From Priapulus caudatus (taxonomy: Eukaryota > Priapulida > Priapulimorpha > Priapulimorphida > Priapulidae), in NCBI RefSeq assembly GCF_000485595.1, contig NW_014577260.1, positions 138,499 to 202,498 on the forward strand: 64,000 nt of DNA. The letters run 5' to 3'. The position numbers and the translations under genes were made by a program. Positions 11,944 to 22,375 of this stretch are shown here, piece by piece; position 1 is the stretch's first letter, and the number at the start of each line of letters is the position of its first letter. Below the pieces are notes generated by a model that ran no database searches, was not told where the DNA came from, and saw only the letters and a list, made by a program, of their open reading frames with translations.

Positions 11944-11945
<2 letters not shown>
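11369..11945. other. Non-coding, no recognised feature
   Basis: Unique sequence between two pyrimidine tracts, with only overlapping short frames on both strands. Confidence 0.5.
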
Positions 11946-11999
<54 letters not shown>

Positions 12000-12530
12000 N
12001 NNNNNNNNNNNNNNNNNNNNNNNNNNNNNNNNNNNNNNNNNNNNNNNNNNNNNNNNNNNNNNNNNNNNNNNNNNNNNNNNNNNNNNNNNNNNNNNNNNNN
12101 NNNNNNNNNNNNNNNNNNNNNNNNNNNNNNNNNNNNNNNNNNNNNNNNNNNNNNNNNNNNNNNNNNNNNNNNNNNNNNNNNNNNNNNNNNNNNNNNNNNN
12201 NNNNNNNNNNNNNNNNNNNNNNNNNNNNNNNNNNNNNNNNNNNNNNNNNNNNNNNNNNNNNNNNNNNNNNNNNNNNNNNNNNNNNNNNNNNNNNNNNNNN
12301 NNNNNNNNNNNNNNNNNNNNNNNNNNNNNNNNNNNNNNNNNNNNNNNNNNNNNNNNNNNNNNNNNNNNNNNNNNNNNNNNNNNNNNNNNNNNNNNNNNNN
12401 NNNNNNNNNNNNNNNNNNNNNNNNNNNNNNNNNNNNNNNNNNNNNNNNNNNNNNNNNNNNNNNNNNNNNNNNNNNNNNNNNNNNNNNNNNNNNNNNNNNN
12501 NNNNNNNNNNNNNNNNNNNNNNNNNNNNNN
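11946..12530. other. (CT)n run ending in an assembly gap
   Basis: A pure CT run (from 11948) leads straight into 531 N (12000-12530). The assembler evidently failed inside the microsatellite. Frames crossing the gap are artefacts. Confidence 0.99.
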
Positions 12531-12560
12531 ATATAAGAAAAAACAATATTAAGTATAGAT

Positions 12561-12690
12561 AATCATCATCGATGTGTGCAATTGGATATCTTGCCGATCT
12601 GCAGGAATATATGTATATATATATATATAAAGATAATATATTACATCAAGAGCTAATCAATATTAAAAGAGAGGTATTATTAGCTCTTGA

Positions 12691-12721
<31 letters not shown>

Positions 12722-12799
12722 ACTCGCCTTCATTCATTCCCAGGTTTTAATTTTCTTGCAGATCGGCAAGAAATCCAATTGCACACATTGATGATGATT
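12561..12799. mobile_element. Nested hairpin (inverted-repeat element)
   Basis: The outer arms 12561-12603 and 12757-12799 are 43 bases with two mismatches (core GTGTGCAATTGGAT and CTTGCCGATCTGCA). An inner pair, TCAAGAGCTAAT at 12647-12658 and its complement at 12679-12690, is perfect. AT microsatellites lie between the two stems. The architecture suggests a small foldback element. The TCAAGAG word also occurs at the ends of the 713-1504 foldback. Confidence 0.85.
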
Positions 12800-12944
12800 A
12801 TTGTTATTTGATACGGTCTTTTCACGGGGAGGGGGAAGATTTCCTAATCAAAAATACGAAAACCACGCATGTATATTTCACATTTTTCTCCCCGCCTATA
12901 ACGCTCCCGGCTAGAATACCGAGGCAGTATCCACATTATTATAT

Positions 12945-13010
12945 CCCCCATATATACATATATATATATACACACACATATATACATATACGCTATATAT
13001 GGATATATGC
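12945..13010. repeat. TA/CA microsatellite
   Basis: TATATACATATATATATA runs with short CACACA insertions. Confidence 0.9.
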
Positions 13011-13039
13011 AGGGGCCTTGTGAATGTAAAAGCACTCAA

Positions 13040-13640
13040 AATATTTATGCAAATCAAAACTGGCTCTTGTTTCGCAAAATAGGTAGTTTTTTGGTGCGCA
13101 CGCGAAAAGTTCCCAGTACAAATTAAGTTTCGCAATCGCCTGCCTGCATTACGAGCCGAGCGCGCCTAGGCCACGCGTAATTCGCACAGACAGCTGTCGA
13201 CAAGTCCGTAGAAGTTTAAAAGGTTAAACAAAAGTTTTTACGGGCTTCGATCTGATTATAATTCGCGTTATGCAAATCAGAGTTTATTTTAACGCATCCC
13301 GAGGGTCCTCTCCACGCGCGCGGGATTTTTTAATCAAATCACCACCCTTCTTTAAATTTTAAGATCAGTCAAGGGTGGTATCCATAACCTTGTTACGCGG
13401 AAAGACGCCTATACATTCTTGAGTGGTTTATGGGCCCTGCGACGGTGTTTTACGCGTGGGTGTATCCGCGCGCATGCGCAATCAGGTTTCGAAACCCACG
13501 GTATGTAAATGAGCGTGGAACATTTAGACAGCTTATATTCGCTTAATCGTTTTCTATAATGTAAACTAATTACATCGTGATTTATGAGGTCCGAGTACAT
13601 CGCCGACGTACGATTACATTCGAAGAACGTGTCATTACTC
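13040..13640. promoter_or_regulatory. Possible cis-regulatory block with octamer motifs
   Basis: The perfect octamer ATGCAAAT occurs twice (about 13045 and 13269), and ATGTAAAT occurs near 13503. The interval is non-repetitive, frame-poor and contains TAATTA/TTAATC-type homeodomain words. A short hairpin, ACCACCCTT with AAGGGTGGT, lies near 13340-13380. This is motif evidence only and could be chance. No neighbouring gene is visible. Confidence 0.2.
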
Positions 13641-13899
13641 TCACAAATTTTGGCATAATAGAGTCATTAAAGTCCCTCGAATAAAGTTGTCTTCATTTCA
13701 AAAACGTCCACACTCACACTTATGCACATGCACATACACACGCACGCGCGCATTCACGTGCGCGCGCTCTCACAGATGTGTAATGAAGCAAATTCAGCCA
13801 TGCTTAATTATAAATTACACCGGCAGATTCGGTGACAGGGACTGGCCTCGGGTGACTAATCACTCACCCGGCTCATTATCGCCAAGGCAGTCCACGCAG

Positions 13900-14391
13900 T
13901 AGGACAGTGGTCACTTCCCCCCCCCTATTGAAAGTAAAGAAAGGGATCCATGTTATGTGGACCAAACGCGTGACGTGGTTCGGGAAAAACAGAATAAAAA
14001 GGGTCGTTTTAGAACAGAGAGGCAGAGTCGCCTTCGCTAGATTGTGAGTATGGTTTTGATTTTGCTTTGACTTGTTTGCTTGCTTTGTACGTGTGTGTAA
14101 ACTACTTTTGATACGGTGTAAACTACCTTGATACGGTTTATACTATGGTAGTGTTTATTGTGCTGTATTTATTGTTTAGTTAAGGACCATGTACGCGCCA
14201 TGCCCCTAGAGGGATTATAATATTTGTGTATTACTCGATCTGTAGAGCATTAATAGAACTAATTGTTGTACGTTACATCTTGTTTCTGTCGTACGTTATC
14301 TACGTTCTCTCTATTAATCGTGCTATCTAATGGTAACATCTATACGACACGAGCCGCATTACAGATGCACACGAGCACCGTTGCTTGCTGA
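13900..14391. other. Non-coding, no recognised feature
   Basis: Includes a seven-base-plus C run near 13917. I see no frame or repeat otherwise. Confidence 0.5.
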
Positions 14392-14632
14392 TCAGAACAG
14401 TGCTTTTTAATTGCGATTAAAATAGATTTTAAGCGCGATTAAAATAGGTAGGTTTTGGCACCTCATATGGCACCTCATAGCGCTATAGGCGGCGTCATGA
14501 AGTGTATTCGGTTAAATATTTCTATAACGATTACGGGGAAGAATAAATTTACTATATGTACATCTACCCACACGTGTTGTCGTTCATCTGTGTGCGTGAT
14601 GGCTTTAGTATATTATGTTTAGTATGAATACG
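14392..14632 (+). mobile_element. Inverted repeat arm, left (partner 19163-19388)
   Basis: It runs from TCAGAACAGTGCTTTTTAA, through GCGCGATTAAAATAGGTAGG and GGCACCTCATAGCGCTATAG, to the ATATTATGTTTAGTATGAAT end. The reverse complement is at 19163-19388 with few mismatches. Either these are two opposite copies of one miniature element or they are the ends of one 5-kb foldback element. No protein-coding capacity is visible between them. Confidence 0.85.
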
Positions 14633-14685
14633 AAGCGTGTTTATATCGACCGCCGGTCAAACGCGAGGCTCAAAAAATGAGCCTC

Positions 14686-14802
14686 ATGGCGCTATAGGCG
14701 GCGTCATGAAGTGTATTCGGTTAAATATTTCGATAACGATTACGGGGAAGAATAAATTTACTATATGTAGGGGGACATCTACCCACACGTGTTGTCGTTC
14801 AT

Positions 14803-14810
<8 letters not shown>
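14686..14810 (+). repeat. Direct partial copy of 14474-14606
   Basis: The block CATGGCGCTATAGGCGGCG, then GTATTCGGTTAAATATTTC, then CACACGTGTTGTCGTTCATC repeats 14474-14606 in the same orientation, about 210 bases away. It ends where the (GT)n run starts. Confidence 0.9.

Positions 14811-14898
<88 letters not shown>
14804..14898. repeat. (GT)n microsatellite
   Basis: About 95 bases of uninterrupted GT, followed immediately by ACACACACA. It grows directly from the GTGTGCGTG present at the same place in the sister copies near 14590 and 19205, which have no expansion. Confidence 0.98.
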
Positions 14899-14900
<2 letters not shown>

Positions 14901-15404
14901 CACACACACAATTCATATCAGATCTCGTTCGCTGACACGTGGGCGCGTTCACACACGATTCAACGCACCCGACGAAGACACAACACGCAATCTTGATCCA
15001 TTTTGTTCGTTTGTCGGCACCGGTGCAGCGTGTCTCAACAGCTCACTGATTTCCCTTTCCCGGTCATCCTTAACGGGGGAATCTAGAAGGAGAGGAAGCT
15101 AGAGGGGGAGGACTTGGAAGCTAGAGGTGGGGGGTTCCCAAGCAGTTATTTATTACCAGAAGTACGGAAATGGACTCTCTGTCTTACAATTACGGCAACG
15201 GAACGCGTCAAACGCTAATGAAAAAGCAGTTCACGATGAAAACTCGCGTCTGGTGTCTCGGCCGGAAAGCGACAGGAGAATCGTCGTGTGTTGAGGGAGA
15301 CGGCGATGCGGGCGGATGCAAGATTGACGACGTAGACTGTCGATTACCTTGTTCGCAGAATCCTTGTGCATTGTGATAGATGGCCGTTGGTGAACTCGGG
15401 AGTA

Positions 15405-15429
15405 CTCGAGAGAGCGAGAGAGAGAGAGT

Positions 15430-15465
<36 letters not shown>

Positions 15466-15515
15466 AAGAGAGAGATAGATAGAGAAAGAGAAAAAAAGAG
15501 AGAGAAAGAGCGATG

Positions 15516-15556
<41 letters not shown>

Positions 15557-15571
15557 CGAGAGTGAGTGAGT

Positions 15572-15617
<46 letters not shown>

Positions 15618-15660
15618 AAGAGAGAGAAAGGAAGAGAGAGCGCGCGCGAGCGAGAGAGAT
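15405..15660. repeat. Purine tract (AG)n
   Basis: About 250 bases of AG with GAAAG and GAGTGAGT interruptions. Minus-strand Ser/Leu frames (for example 15208-15819) are repeat translations. Confidence 0.95.
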
Positions 15661-16082
15661 CGAAATAACGTGTTCGGGTGTTCGAACGAGTGTGGTTGTG
15701 TGTAGGGTACGAGAGAGTGAGTGAACGAATCGGGCGTGGGTTGGTATAATATGTTTGATAGCGGGAGGTGACGCGAGAGAATAGGAGGGATAGATGAAGT
15801 CTGGGAGTGAGCAGTACAAGGAAGAGGGAAACGAGTGGAAGGATGGAAACTACTGATAGGAAGCAATTGTGAGCAGTCTCTTTCGGTCAGCTCTTTCTAT
15901 TTCCGGCCACCACTCGGCTGCTCTGTCGAACCTTGAATCCAATATCACAAAGCATTCTTGGCCAGGAAATTCGCTGCGAGATTGTCGCATTCTATTCGCC
16001 CACAAAGACATATCGTACACAATTTTTTTCATACCGATCGCATTCACACTTGGATCCGCACATCGATGTCTGTGTTCGGGGA

Positions 16083-16185
16083 TTGTACGCGCGTGAGTGG
16101 CGTACGCGCGTGCGTGCGTGCATACGTGCGTGCGTGCGTGCGTACGTGCGTGCGTGCGTACGTGCGTGCGTGCCTGCGTGTGTAT
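16083..16185. repeat. (GCGT)n microsatellite
   Basis: GCGTGCGT tetranucleotide repeats broken every 16-24 bases by TACGTGC, giving a higher-order rhythm. Confidence 0.95.
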
Positions 16186-16905
16186 TTGTCCTAATACTTG
16201 GACGACCATTGAATTGTGGAAATCACTGCAATAACCCATTCGATTATTATTGGATGGAAATCTGTTCGCATCTTAGCTCAATTTACATTTGGTCGACTCG
16301 GCTTACATTGCTCCCGCGCGCAACTCTGTTTATTGTTTTGTTTCGCGAAAGTACCCGCGAATTGAGCGATCGCGCTTCCGTACTTGCACCGTGGTTTGTC
16401 TCGATTATACGAGCGTTAGAGCTGCGAATATGCTCATACATGTCAATATAATATATTATACCGGCCAATTACAGCGTGTCGCCGCTGTGTTTTCCTTCGA
16501 TCTAGTTTCCTTGCGAAGCCATTAACGCTGCCGCCTATCCGGTGACCAGTAGATGGATCCATCGCAGGTATTTGAGCAGCGGCAGAAATGTGGATCTATG
16601 ACATGCAAGAACGCGTCAAGGCGCCCTCTCAAATACGCCCCATGTAGTCGTGTCCGTGCAGTAATCCGTCGTTAAATATACCATCATTTTTGCGCTCAGC
16701 CGTGTTAAACACTGCCGATTTGTTCCACATTTGCCTTCGCTATGTAAACATGGCTCCCATTAGTATATATTATAGGAGCATTTTCTCCTCAAATCGGTCC
16801 GGTCCTGCTGGCCTAGCGCCAAGGTCACTGCATTCTTTCGCCGTTGGTAAGCTATTACTACTCTCCCACCCCCACCCCTACCTCCGTGAATAAACAGATA
16901 GTAGT
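16186..16905. other. Non-coding, no recognised feature
   Basis: Unique DNA between the GCGT array and the miniature element. I see no supported frame, RNA gene or repeat. Confidence 0.5.
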
Positions 16906-17428
16906 CGCGTTCACACGGTCATGGTTTGGCTCAAATTTGGCTCGGGCCGGTTTGAGTCGGCGCGTTCACACGTACGCAAGTGAATGCTGTCTGTCAAATT
17001 AAAATTAAAATTAAAATAAATTTTATTGCACAAATATCTCACAGATACTTTGGCAGTATGTCGCGAGATGGCGTTGTTTACGATTTAGAGTGTTTACTTA
17101 CGTTCCGAGTTTAATTATCAATCTTGAAAACGTGCATCCTGATCAAGTTTTTCGAATTTTTATACTGTTTTGGACTTTATTTCATCGAAGTAGGCCCTAC
17201 ACGTTCGACACTCGCGGCATCTACCGCTCAACCGATTCTACCGCTCTATCCCTCGCCGAAAGCTGGTGCTAAAATTTGGCTCGGGCCTGGTCCGACGTTT
17301 TCGATGGGACCAAATCTGGCACGGGCCTAATTAGGCTCGGGCCAAAAACGTCCGTGTGAACGCTCGGCTCGAGCCAAATCTGGCACGGGCCTAATTAGGC
17401 TCGGGCCAAAAACGTCCGTGTGAACGCG
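16906..17428. mobile_element. Terminal-inverted-repeat miniature element (523 bp)
   Basis: It begins with CGCGTTCACACGG and ends with the exact complement CCGTGTGAACGCG. The inner ends are also complementary in part (CTCGGGCC on the left, GGCCCGAG-type words on the right). The left end carries a second copy of the terminal motif at 16961. The right end carries a 64-base tandem duplication (17310-17363 and 17374-17427). No transposase is encoded. I could not find a convincing target duplication, so the superfamily is undetermined. Confidence 0.8.
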
Positions 17429-17429
17429 C

Positions 17430-17800
17430 CTAGTGAGTGCCGACGTTGGACCGCGGAGTCTTTATCGCTTTTTGCGAGCAGCGTTCCGACATCCACGATG
17501 GCAGCGAGCGAGTTCAATATGGCGGCGCCCCAGACCCGGGCGAGCGAGCGGTTTGGAACAGTCGCATATCGTATTTATCATGCGGCTACTTAGCCCCCGT
17601 TCGGCAAATTCCGCGGATAATTTCGAACACGTGCAAGTGGCATCGGTGCGGCGCTTTCATCCTCCGCCTCGTAACAACCGGCCCTCTGTTTGTTGTCAGG
17701 CCCAGCATGTGGCGCGGGGAGGCTGCGGCAGAGCGCAGGGCGGAGCGCGATGGATGCGCGGGCCGTGGCAGTCAATGTTGTCGCTGAACAACGGGATAAT
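17430..17800 (+). promoter_or_regulatory. CpG-rich promoter-like block with ATGGCGGC motifs
   Basis: A GC- and CpG-rich island inside AT-richer DNA. It contains ACGATGGCAGCGAG and AATATGGCGGCGCC. ATGGCGGC motifs of this kind bind YY1 in many animal housekeeping promoters. The right part (17690-17800) contains more CpG and GGCGGAGC words. The strand and the gene served are unknown. A TCA/GTC trinucleotide tract follows. Confidence 0.35.
17498..17593 (+). CDS. Possible 5' coding exon or upstream ORF (MAASEFNMAAPQ...)
   Basis: An ATG in a favourable Kozak context (CACGATGG) starts a 31-codon Ala/Arg-rich frame that ends at TAG 17591. The composition resembles N-termini of housekeeping proteins. 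No clear GT donor stands out before the stop, so it may be an upstream ORF or chance. A separate open frame from 17690 runs into a poly-Ser translation of the TCA array and is not called. Confidence 0.15.
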   Translation: MAASEFNMAAPQTRASERFGTVAYRIYHAAT

Positions 17801-17901
17801 GAGTTGCTATGCTTTCAGCTTTTTTCGAATAAAAAAACTCGCACGTTGCCTATCTTACTCGACGATCTTATAGAGCTAGATCAGAAGAGCATCCTGATCA
17901 G

Positions 17902-18019
17902 ATCATCATTATCATCATCATTATCATCATCATCAGCAGCAGCAGCAGTATTATTATTATTATCATCATCATCATCATCATCATCATCGTCGTCGTCGTC
18001 GTCATCGTCATCATCATTT
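17902..18019. repeat. Compound trinucleotide array (TCA, GCA, TTA, GTC)
   Basis: Blocks of ATC/TCA, CAGCAG, TATTAT and CGTCGT follow one another without break. Confidence 0.97.
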
Positions 18020-19162
18020 TATGGGCTCTACTCTTTAGGCATGAGATAATGAAAATTACCTCGAGTAACCGCTAAAATACTTCCCTTTCTTTGGCAATCA
18101 ACAATAAGAATGATATTTTATACCTCGAAACAAACAAAAAACAGATAGGTACGTGCAGTGACGTGCACGGTGCACCGCCGCCAATGTTGATCAAGACATA
18201 TGGCTATCAGCATTTTAACTTCTCTTAGAGTAACTTCAAAGCAAGTTTTAACTTGGCTAGAGCGCTAGGGTATATATTTACCAACTCGTGCATATCGTAA
18301 ATTAACCGTTTATTTTGTATCGTCTCTGAGTTTTAAGCATAGAAAGTGGGTACTTTCAACCCGGAAATTCAATCCTCTGATTCGGATAAGTGCAAATATC
18401 AAACTCTGACCTTTCGACCTTTAAATTAAGTCCGGATAAAAAAATGTATGTATAATAAAAGTTGTATAAAAATGTGCACGGCGTCGTATATCGGTATGTT
18501 GTAATCTTTCTCAGGGGACAGCAAAACACGATGGTATGCTGATACGCATATGACACCGTAAATATTTCCGTGAAAGATAAACGGGAATACCGCAACAGCA
18601 GTTCGATACATAGCAGCGATTTGTCATTTTTTCTAAGTGACAATTAGTGCCGCCTACACGCTAGAAACTGACATTCATACTATTTGGAATGGCTCCCATT
18701 TATATAGAAGGGGTAATTTTGTCCATGTGTTATAATTTTCACAATTTCAACGGCATCTGTGCGTCATGTGTAGTTACGGTTATATTTAATATGTAGTAGT
18801 ATATTAGTAGTTTTGTTTAGAATAGGTTTGCAACGTAGATATATTTAATATAAAAACCCATGGGGAATTTTGATACGTATTTACATGTGAGGAACTCTGA
18901 TGCAGCTGATCTCTAATGCGAGTTTCTACTGTCTTACAGGTTGCACGACTCAACTTCCTTCTGACATAGCCTGGATTCTTCATCAAGTAAGTAACTCTAC
19001 TGCGCTGCTAAAATAGACTGAATCTGCTGTGTTCTCTTTAGCTACTGTGCGTTGCTGCTGCTGGTGCGCTAGACACAATAATGTAACCCAACACAAGAGC
19101 GTGAGTACATCCCACTCATCTGTTGGGTTACTTTATTATATCTATACGGGGCGCCATGCAGG
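18020..19162. other. Non-coding, no recognised feature
   Basis: AT-rich unique DNA. Frames on the minus strand at 18356-18643 overlap in two registers and match nothing. A short GTGCACGGTGCAC palindrome is near 18162. Confidence 0.5.
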
Positions 19163-19388
19163 ACAGAGTATTCATACTAAACATAATATACTAAAGCTAT
19201 CACGCACACAGATGAACGACAACACGTGTGAGTAGATGTATACATATAGTAAATTTATTCTTCTCCGTAATCGTTATCGAAATATTTAACCGAATACACT
19301 GCATGACGCCGCCTATAGCGCTATGAGGTGCCATATGAGGTGCCAAAAACCTACCTATTTTAATCGCGCTTAAAAAGCACTGTTCTGA
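19163..19388 (-). mobile_element. Inverted repeat arm, right (partner 14392-14632)
   Basis: Reverse complement of 14392-14632: it holds TATTCATACTAAACATAAT, the ACGACAACACGTGTGAG region, GCCGCCTATAGCGCTATGAG and AAAAAGCACTGTTCTGA. It continues directly into the hairpin array at 19374. Confidence 0.85.
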
Positions 19389-19560
19389 ATGGCTGGAATT
19401 TAATCGCCCTTAAAATCTTTTTTTATCGCGATTAAAAACCACTGTTCTGATTGGCTGGAATTCAATCGCGCTTAAAATACATTTTAAGCGCGATTAAAAA
19501 CCACTGTTCTGATTGGCTGGAATTCAATCGCGCTTAAAATACATTTTAAGCGCGATTAAA
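19374..19560. repeat. 62-bp tandem array of hairpin units
   Basis: TGTTCTGA occurs at 19381, 19443 and 19505, giving an exact 62-base period. Each unit holds a near-perfect palindrome, ATCGCGCTTAAAAT plus complement, and the word GGCTGGAATT. The first unit is the most degraded. Confidence 0.93.
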
Positions 19561-19599
19561 ATAGGTAGGTTTTGGCGGTAATGGCCTTCCATAGTATGC
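19515..19599 (+). mobile_element. Inverted pair, left member (partner 22247-22331)
   Basis: It runs from TGGCTGGAATTCAATCGCG, through the hairpin, to GTAGGTTTTGGCGG and ATGGCCTTCCATAGTATG. It is an exact or near-exact reverse complement of 22247-22331. The pair bounds about 2.6 kb, which contains the hAT-like element but no coding frame of note. Confidence 0.9.
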
Positions 19600-21364
19600 C
19601 GCTGCTGTACCTCTTCCGTATTCCTACTAAACGCCAGCTCTAGCCCTGCTGTAACCCTGCTACTAGCGTGCTATAAACTTGCTGTAACCATGCCCCAGTC
19701 CTGCTGTAACCCCTACTGAATGCCAGTTCTAACCCAGTTGCAAGAGCGTACGTGAGCGTAGTAGTAATACGCAGCAGTATATGAGTGAATATAGATCATA
19801 TTTCAGTAGGAAGTCTGTCTTTGCTGTAACATCCCTGTGCTTTCACTGTTACACAAAGTGACGCAGTGCAATTTAATGTCACTTACATCAGTTTCTGGTG
19901 GCTTCATACACCAGCACTCGCTCAGACTCTCGACAGGCTGAGTAAACCACATGTGCATTATTAGTAGCTGATTCGCGTGTAGATTGTAGAATGTAATGTG
20001 TAAGTGATGGGCTGGCCATGTTGTGTCCGGGAACAGAGCAGTCGATGTATGCACTGGGATGCAATATGCATTAGTTGTAAAGCAAGTATTGTATTGGGCT
20101 CATTTCGTAGCTAAATATACGCATACACCTACAGCGATGCGGCCGCGCTGGGAGTATAGTTGCAAAAACAGATGAAAACACAAATGCAACATATGTACAT
20201 GAAAGGTCAAAGTAAATTGATGTAAAGAATAAAAGGGCAATCTTAGTCGAACTGTTCCATATACAGTTTTCGGTGCTAATTCTAACGTAGCCATCGTATC
20301 CACAGCTTGAAGAGCAGTATGCTGCTGCCGCGAATAAACCGATCATCACTGTGGGTCTGTAGCAGGTGGTGCTTGCGTGTTTACAACAGCACGCGGGAGA
20401 CAGGGCTAATTAAAATGCTGTGGTTGCGTGACTCCTCTCTGTTTATTTCCTCCGCAGCGGTCTCGAAATAGAAGCAGACTGAAATGTTCGTTGTTAGTTC
20501 AGAAAGGGAGGCGAATTTTTAGGAGGAAGAGCCAAAACAAGAGCGAGAATGATCAAGTAGTAATGAAAATGCGGAGGAGCGACAGCGGGGAGCACGCGCG
20601 CGCGAGAGAGAGAGAGAGGAAAGGCGCCGAGTTTCACGGAATAGAGGGAACACTGCCATTGAGCGAGTTGATTGGAAATAATTAGGAATTTGCGAAAAAA
20701 ATGAAGAAGAACCAATTAAACTCACACTCACAGAGCCAATTACACTAGCAGCTGTGCACTGGGGGTTGTCGCAGTGAGCTCTGGCATCTATTTTCGACGG
20801 AGAGTATGGTGCTTTATTGGGTTTGCTTGGCATAATTGGCGCTCGTCTGAACAGGGTGAGAGTTTTGTGCAGCCTTCTTACAGGTGCAACTCGAATATAG
20901 GGCCAGAGAGCGTCCCGAACCGCAATATCTCTGTAGAGTACGTACTGGATTCCGTACGTTGTTTGTAATTGACCTTATAAGTTCTGCCGGAGGGACTTTT
21001 GGAATCATGAAAATCGACTTGACGATCATCTTTTGTATTTTGGAATCTACGATCACTGTGTTAAAGCTTAGCTCATGCATGGAAGCTCTGAAACGCGAAT
21101 GTGAATATAGGTATATGCTAATATATCGTTTATATATAGTGCAGAGCCTGAGAGTCTAATGGAATACCTTATTTTCTACGTAAACTCTGTTATATAATTG
21201 ACAACCATATCGACCTCAAATCACCAAAAATATAAAATCTTATATTCACTGCGCAAGATGTTTGTATCAAACTAGATATTTGATACGCATCTCCCCACAT
21301 ACTGACCCCCCCACCCCCTAATGTGCCTGGAAGGCGTATAGTGGCATGAATTACTTGGTGCAAT
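19600..21364. other. Interior between inverted pair, non-coding
   Basis: Near 19605-19750 the phrases CCTGCTGTAACCC and ACGCCAGCTCTAGCCC recur in diverged form, a weak tandem repeat. Frames such as 20428-20685 and 20884-21159 match no family. A small CGCGCGAGAGAGAG patch is near 20598. Confidence 0.5.
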
Positions 21365-21568
21365 ATATAGATCAGGGGTTCTTAACCTGTGGTCCATGGA
21401 CCCCTTTGGGTTCTGTGAATGGGCTTCAGGGGGTCCGTAAACCAGGCGCATTAAAAATACTGTGTTTATGTGCTTATGTGAACTTTTCTGGGAAGGGGTC
21501 TGTAACTTTCACCAGATTCTCAAAGTGGTCCATGACTAAAAAAAAGGTTAAGAGTCACTGATATAGAG
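21365..21568 (+). mobile_element. Non-autonomous hAT-like element with target duplication
   Basis: The element spans 21373-21560 (188 bp). The left terminus is CAGGGGTTCTTAACC and the right terminus is GGTTAAGAGTCACTG, an imperfect 15-base inverted pair typical of hAT ends (CAG...CTG). Flanking 8-base direct repeats are ATATAGAT (21365-21372) and ATATAGAG (21561-21568), one mismatch, as expected of hAT insertion. The interior has GTCCATGGACCCC and no transposase, so it is a MITE dependent on an enzyme encoded elsewhere. Confidence 0.92.
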
Positions 21569-21676
21569 GGTTTCTTGTGCAAAGCACTTACTTACATCGA
21601 ATCTTGGCGCCTTTGAGTAGGTTGAATATTTAAATTGATTTTCGATTTCTCTGTGAGCAGCGCGAGATACACAAAT

Positions 21677-21813
21677 ACGATAATTTAACGATGAAGCACT
21701 TGTTTTACATACAATGATTTAACGATGAAGCACTTGTTTTACATACGATGATGATTTAACGATGAAGAACTTGTTTTACATACAATGATTTAACTATGAA
21801 CCACTTGTTTCAT
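21677..21813 (+). repeat. Minisatellite, unit about 36 bp
   Basis: GATTTAACGATGAAGCACTT followed by GTTTTACATAC repeats about four times, with one copy carrying an extra GATGAT. The last unit is diverged. Confidence 0.93.
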
Positions 21814-22246
21814 GGTCGACAGCAGCTTTACATGCTGCTCTCAATACACATGCCATTATCTACAATGATTCGATTCAAATGGGTTGCGATGAAGTTTCCT
21901 CGTTAAAAAAATTAATAATGCGCCAAACATATGAATTTGCGATAATTGAATTGTATTGTAAAAGTGCGTGTTGTGTCGTGCTCTTCCTTTTTATCATGTC
22001 CTATCAGGAATTTAATGATTTTATGCAATATAAAGTGCAGAATTTGTTTTTAATAAAAACATTGATAATAATGACTTTTGACTTCACTTTCAGAAATATA
22101 AATGCACATGTTGAAAGCCCAGCGGATCCAAAGTTTGTTTTTGAATTGAATTCGCGAGTAGGCCTACGTTATATAAGATTCGTAGTTGTGTGAGAGGCGG
22201 TGCAGTAACTCGTCAAGGCTCTGTGCCGCTGCTGCAATAACTGCTG

Positions 22247-22329
22247 CATACTATGGAAGGCCATTACCGCCAAAACCTACCTATTTTAATCGCGCTTAAA
22301 ATGTATTTTAAGCGCGATTGAATTCCAGC

Positions 22330-22331
<2 letters not shown>
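22247..22331 (-). mobile_element. Inverted pair, right member (partner 19515-19599)
   Basis: ATACTATGGAAGGCCATTAC through GCGCTTAAAATGTATTTT to GATTGAATTCCAGCC mirrors 19515-19599. The end abuts a (GA)n run at 22333. Confidence 0.9.
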
Positions 22332-22332
<1 letters not shown>

Positions 22333-22375
<43 letters not shown>

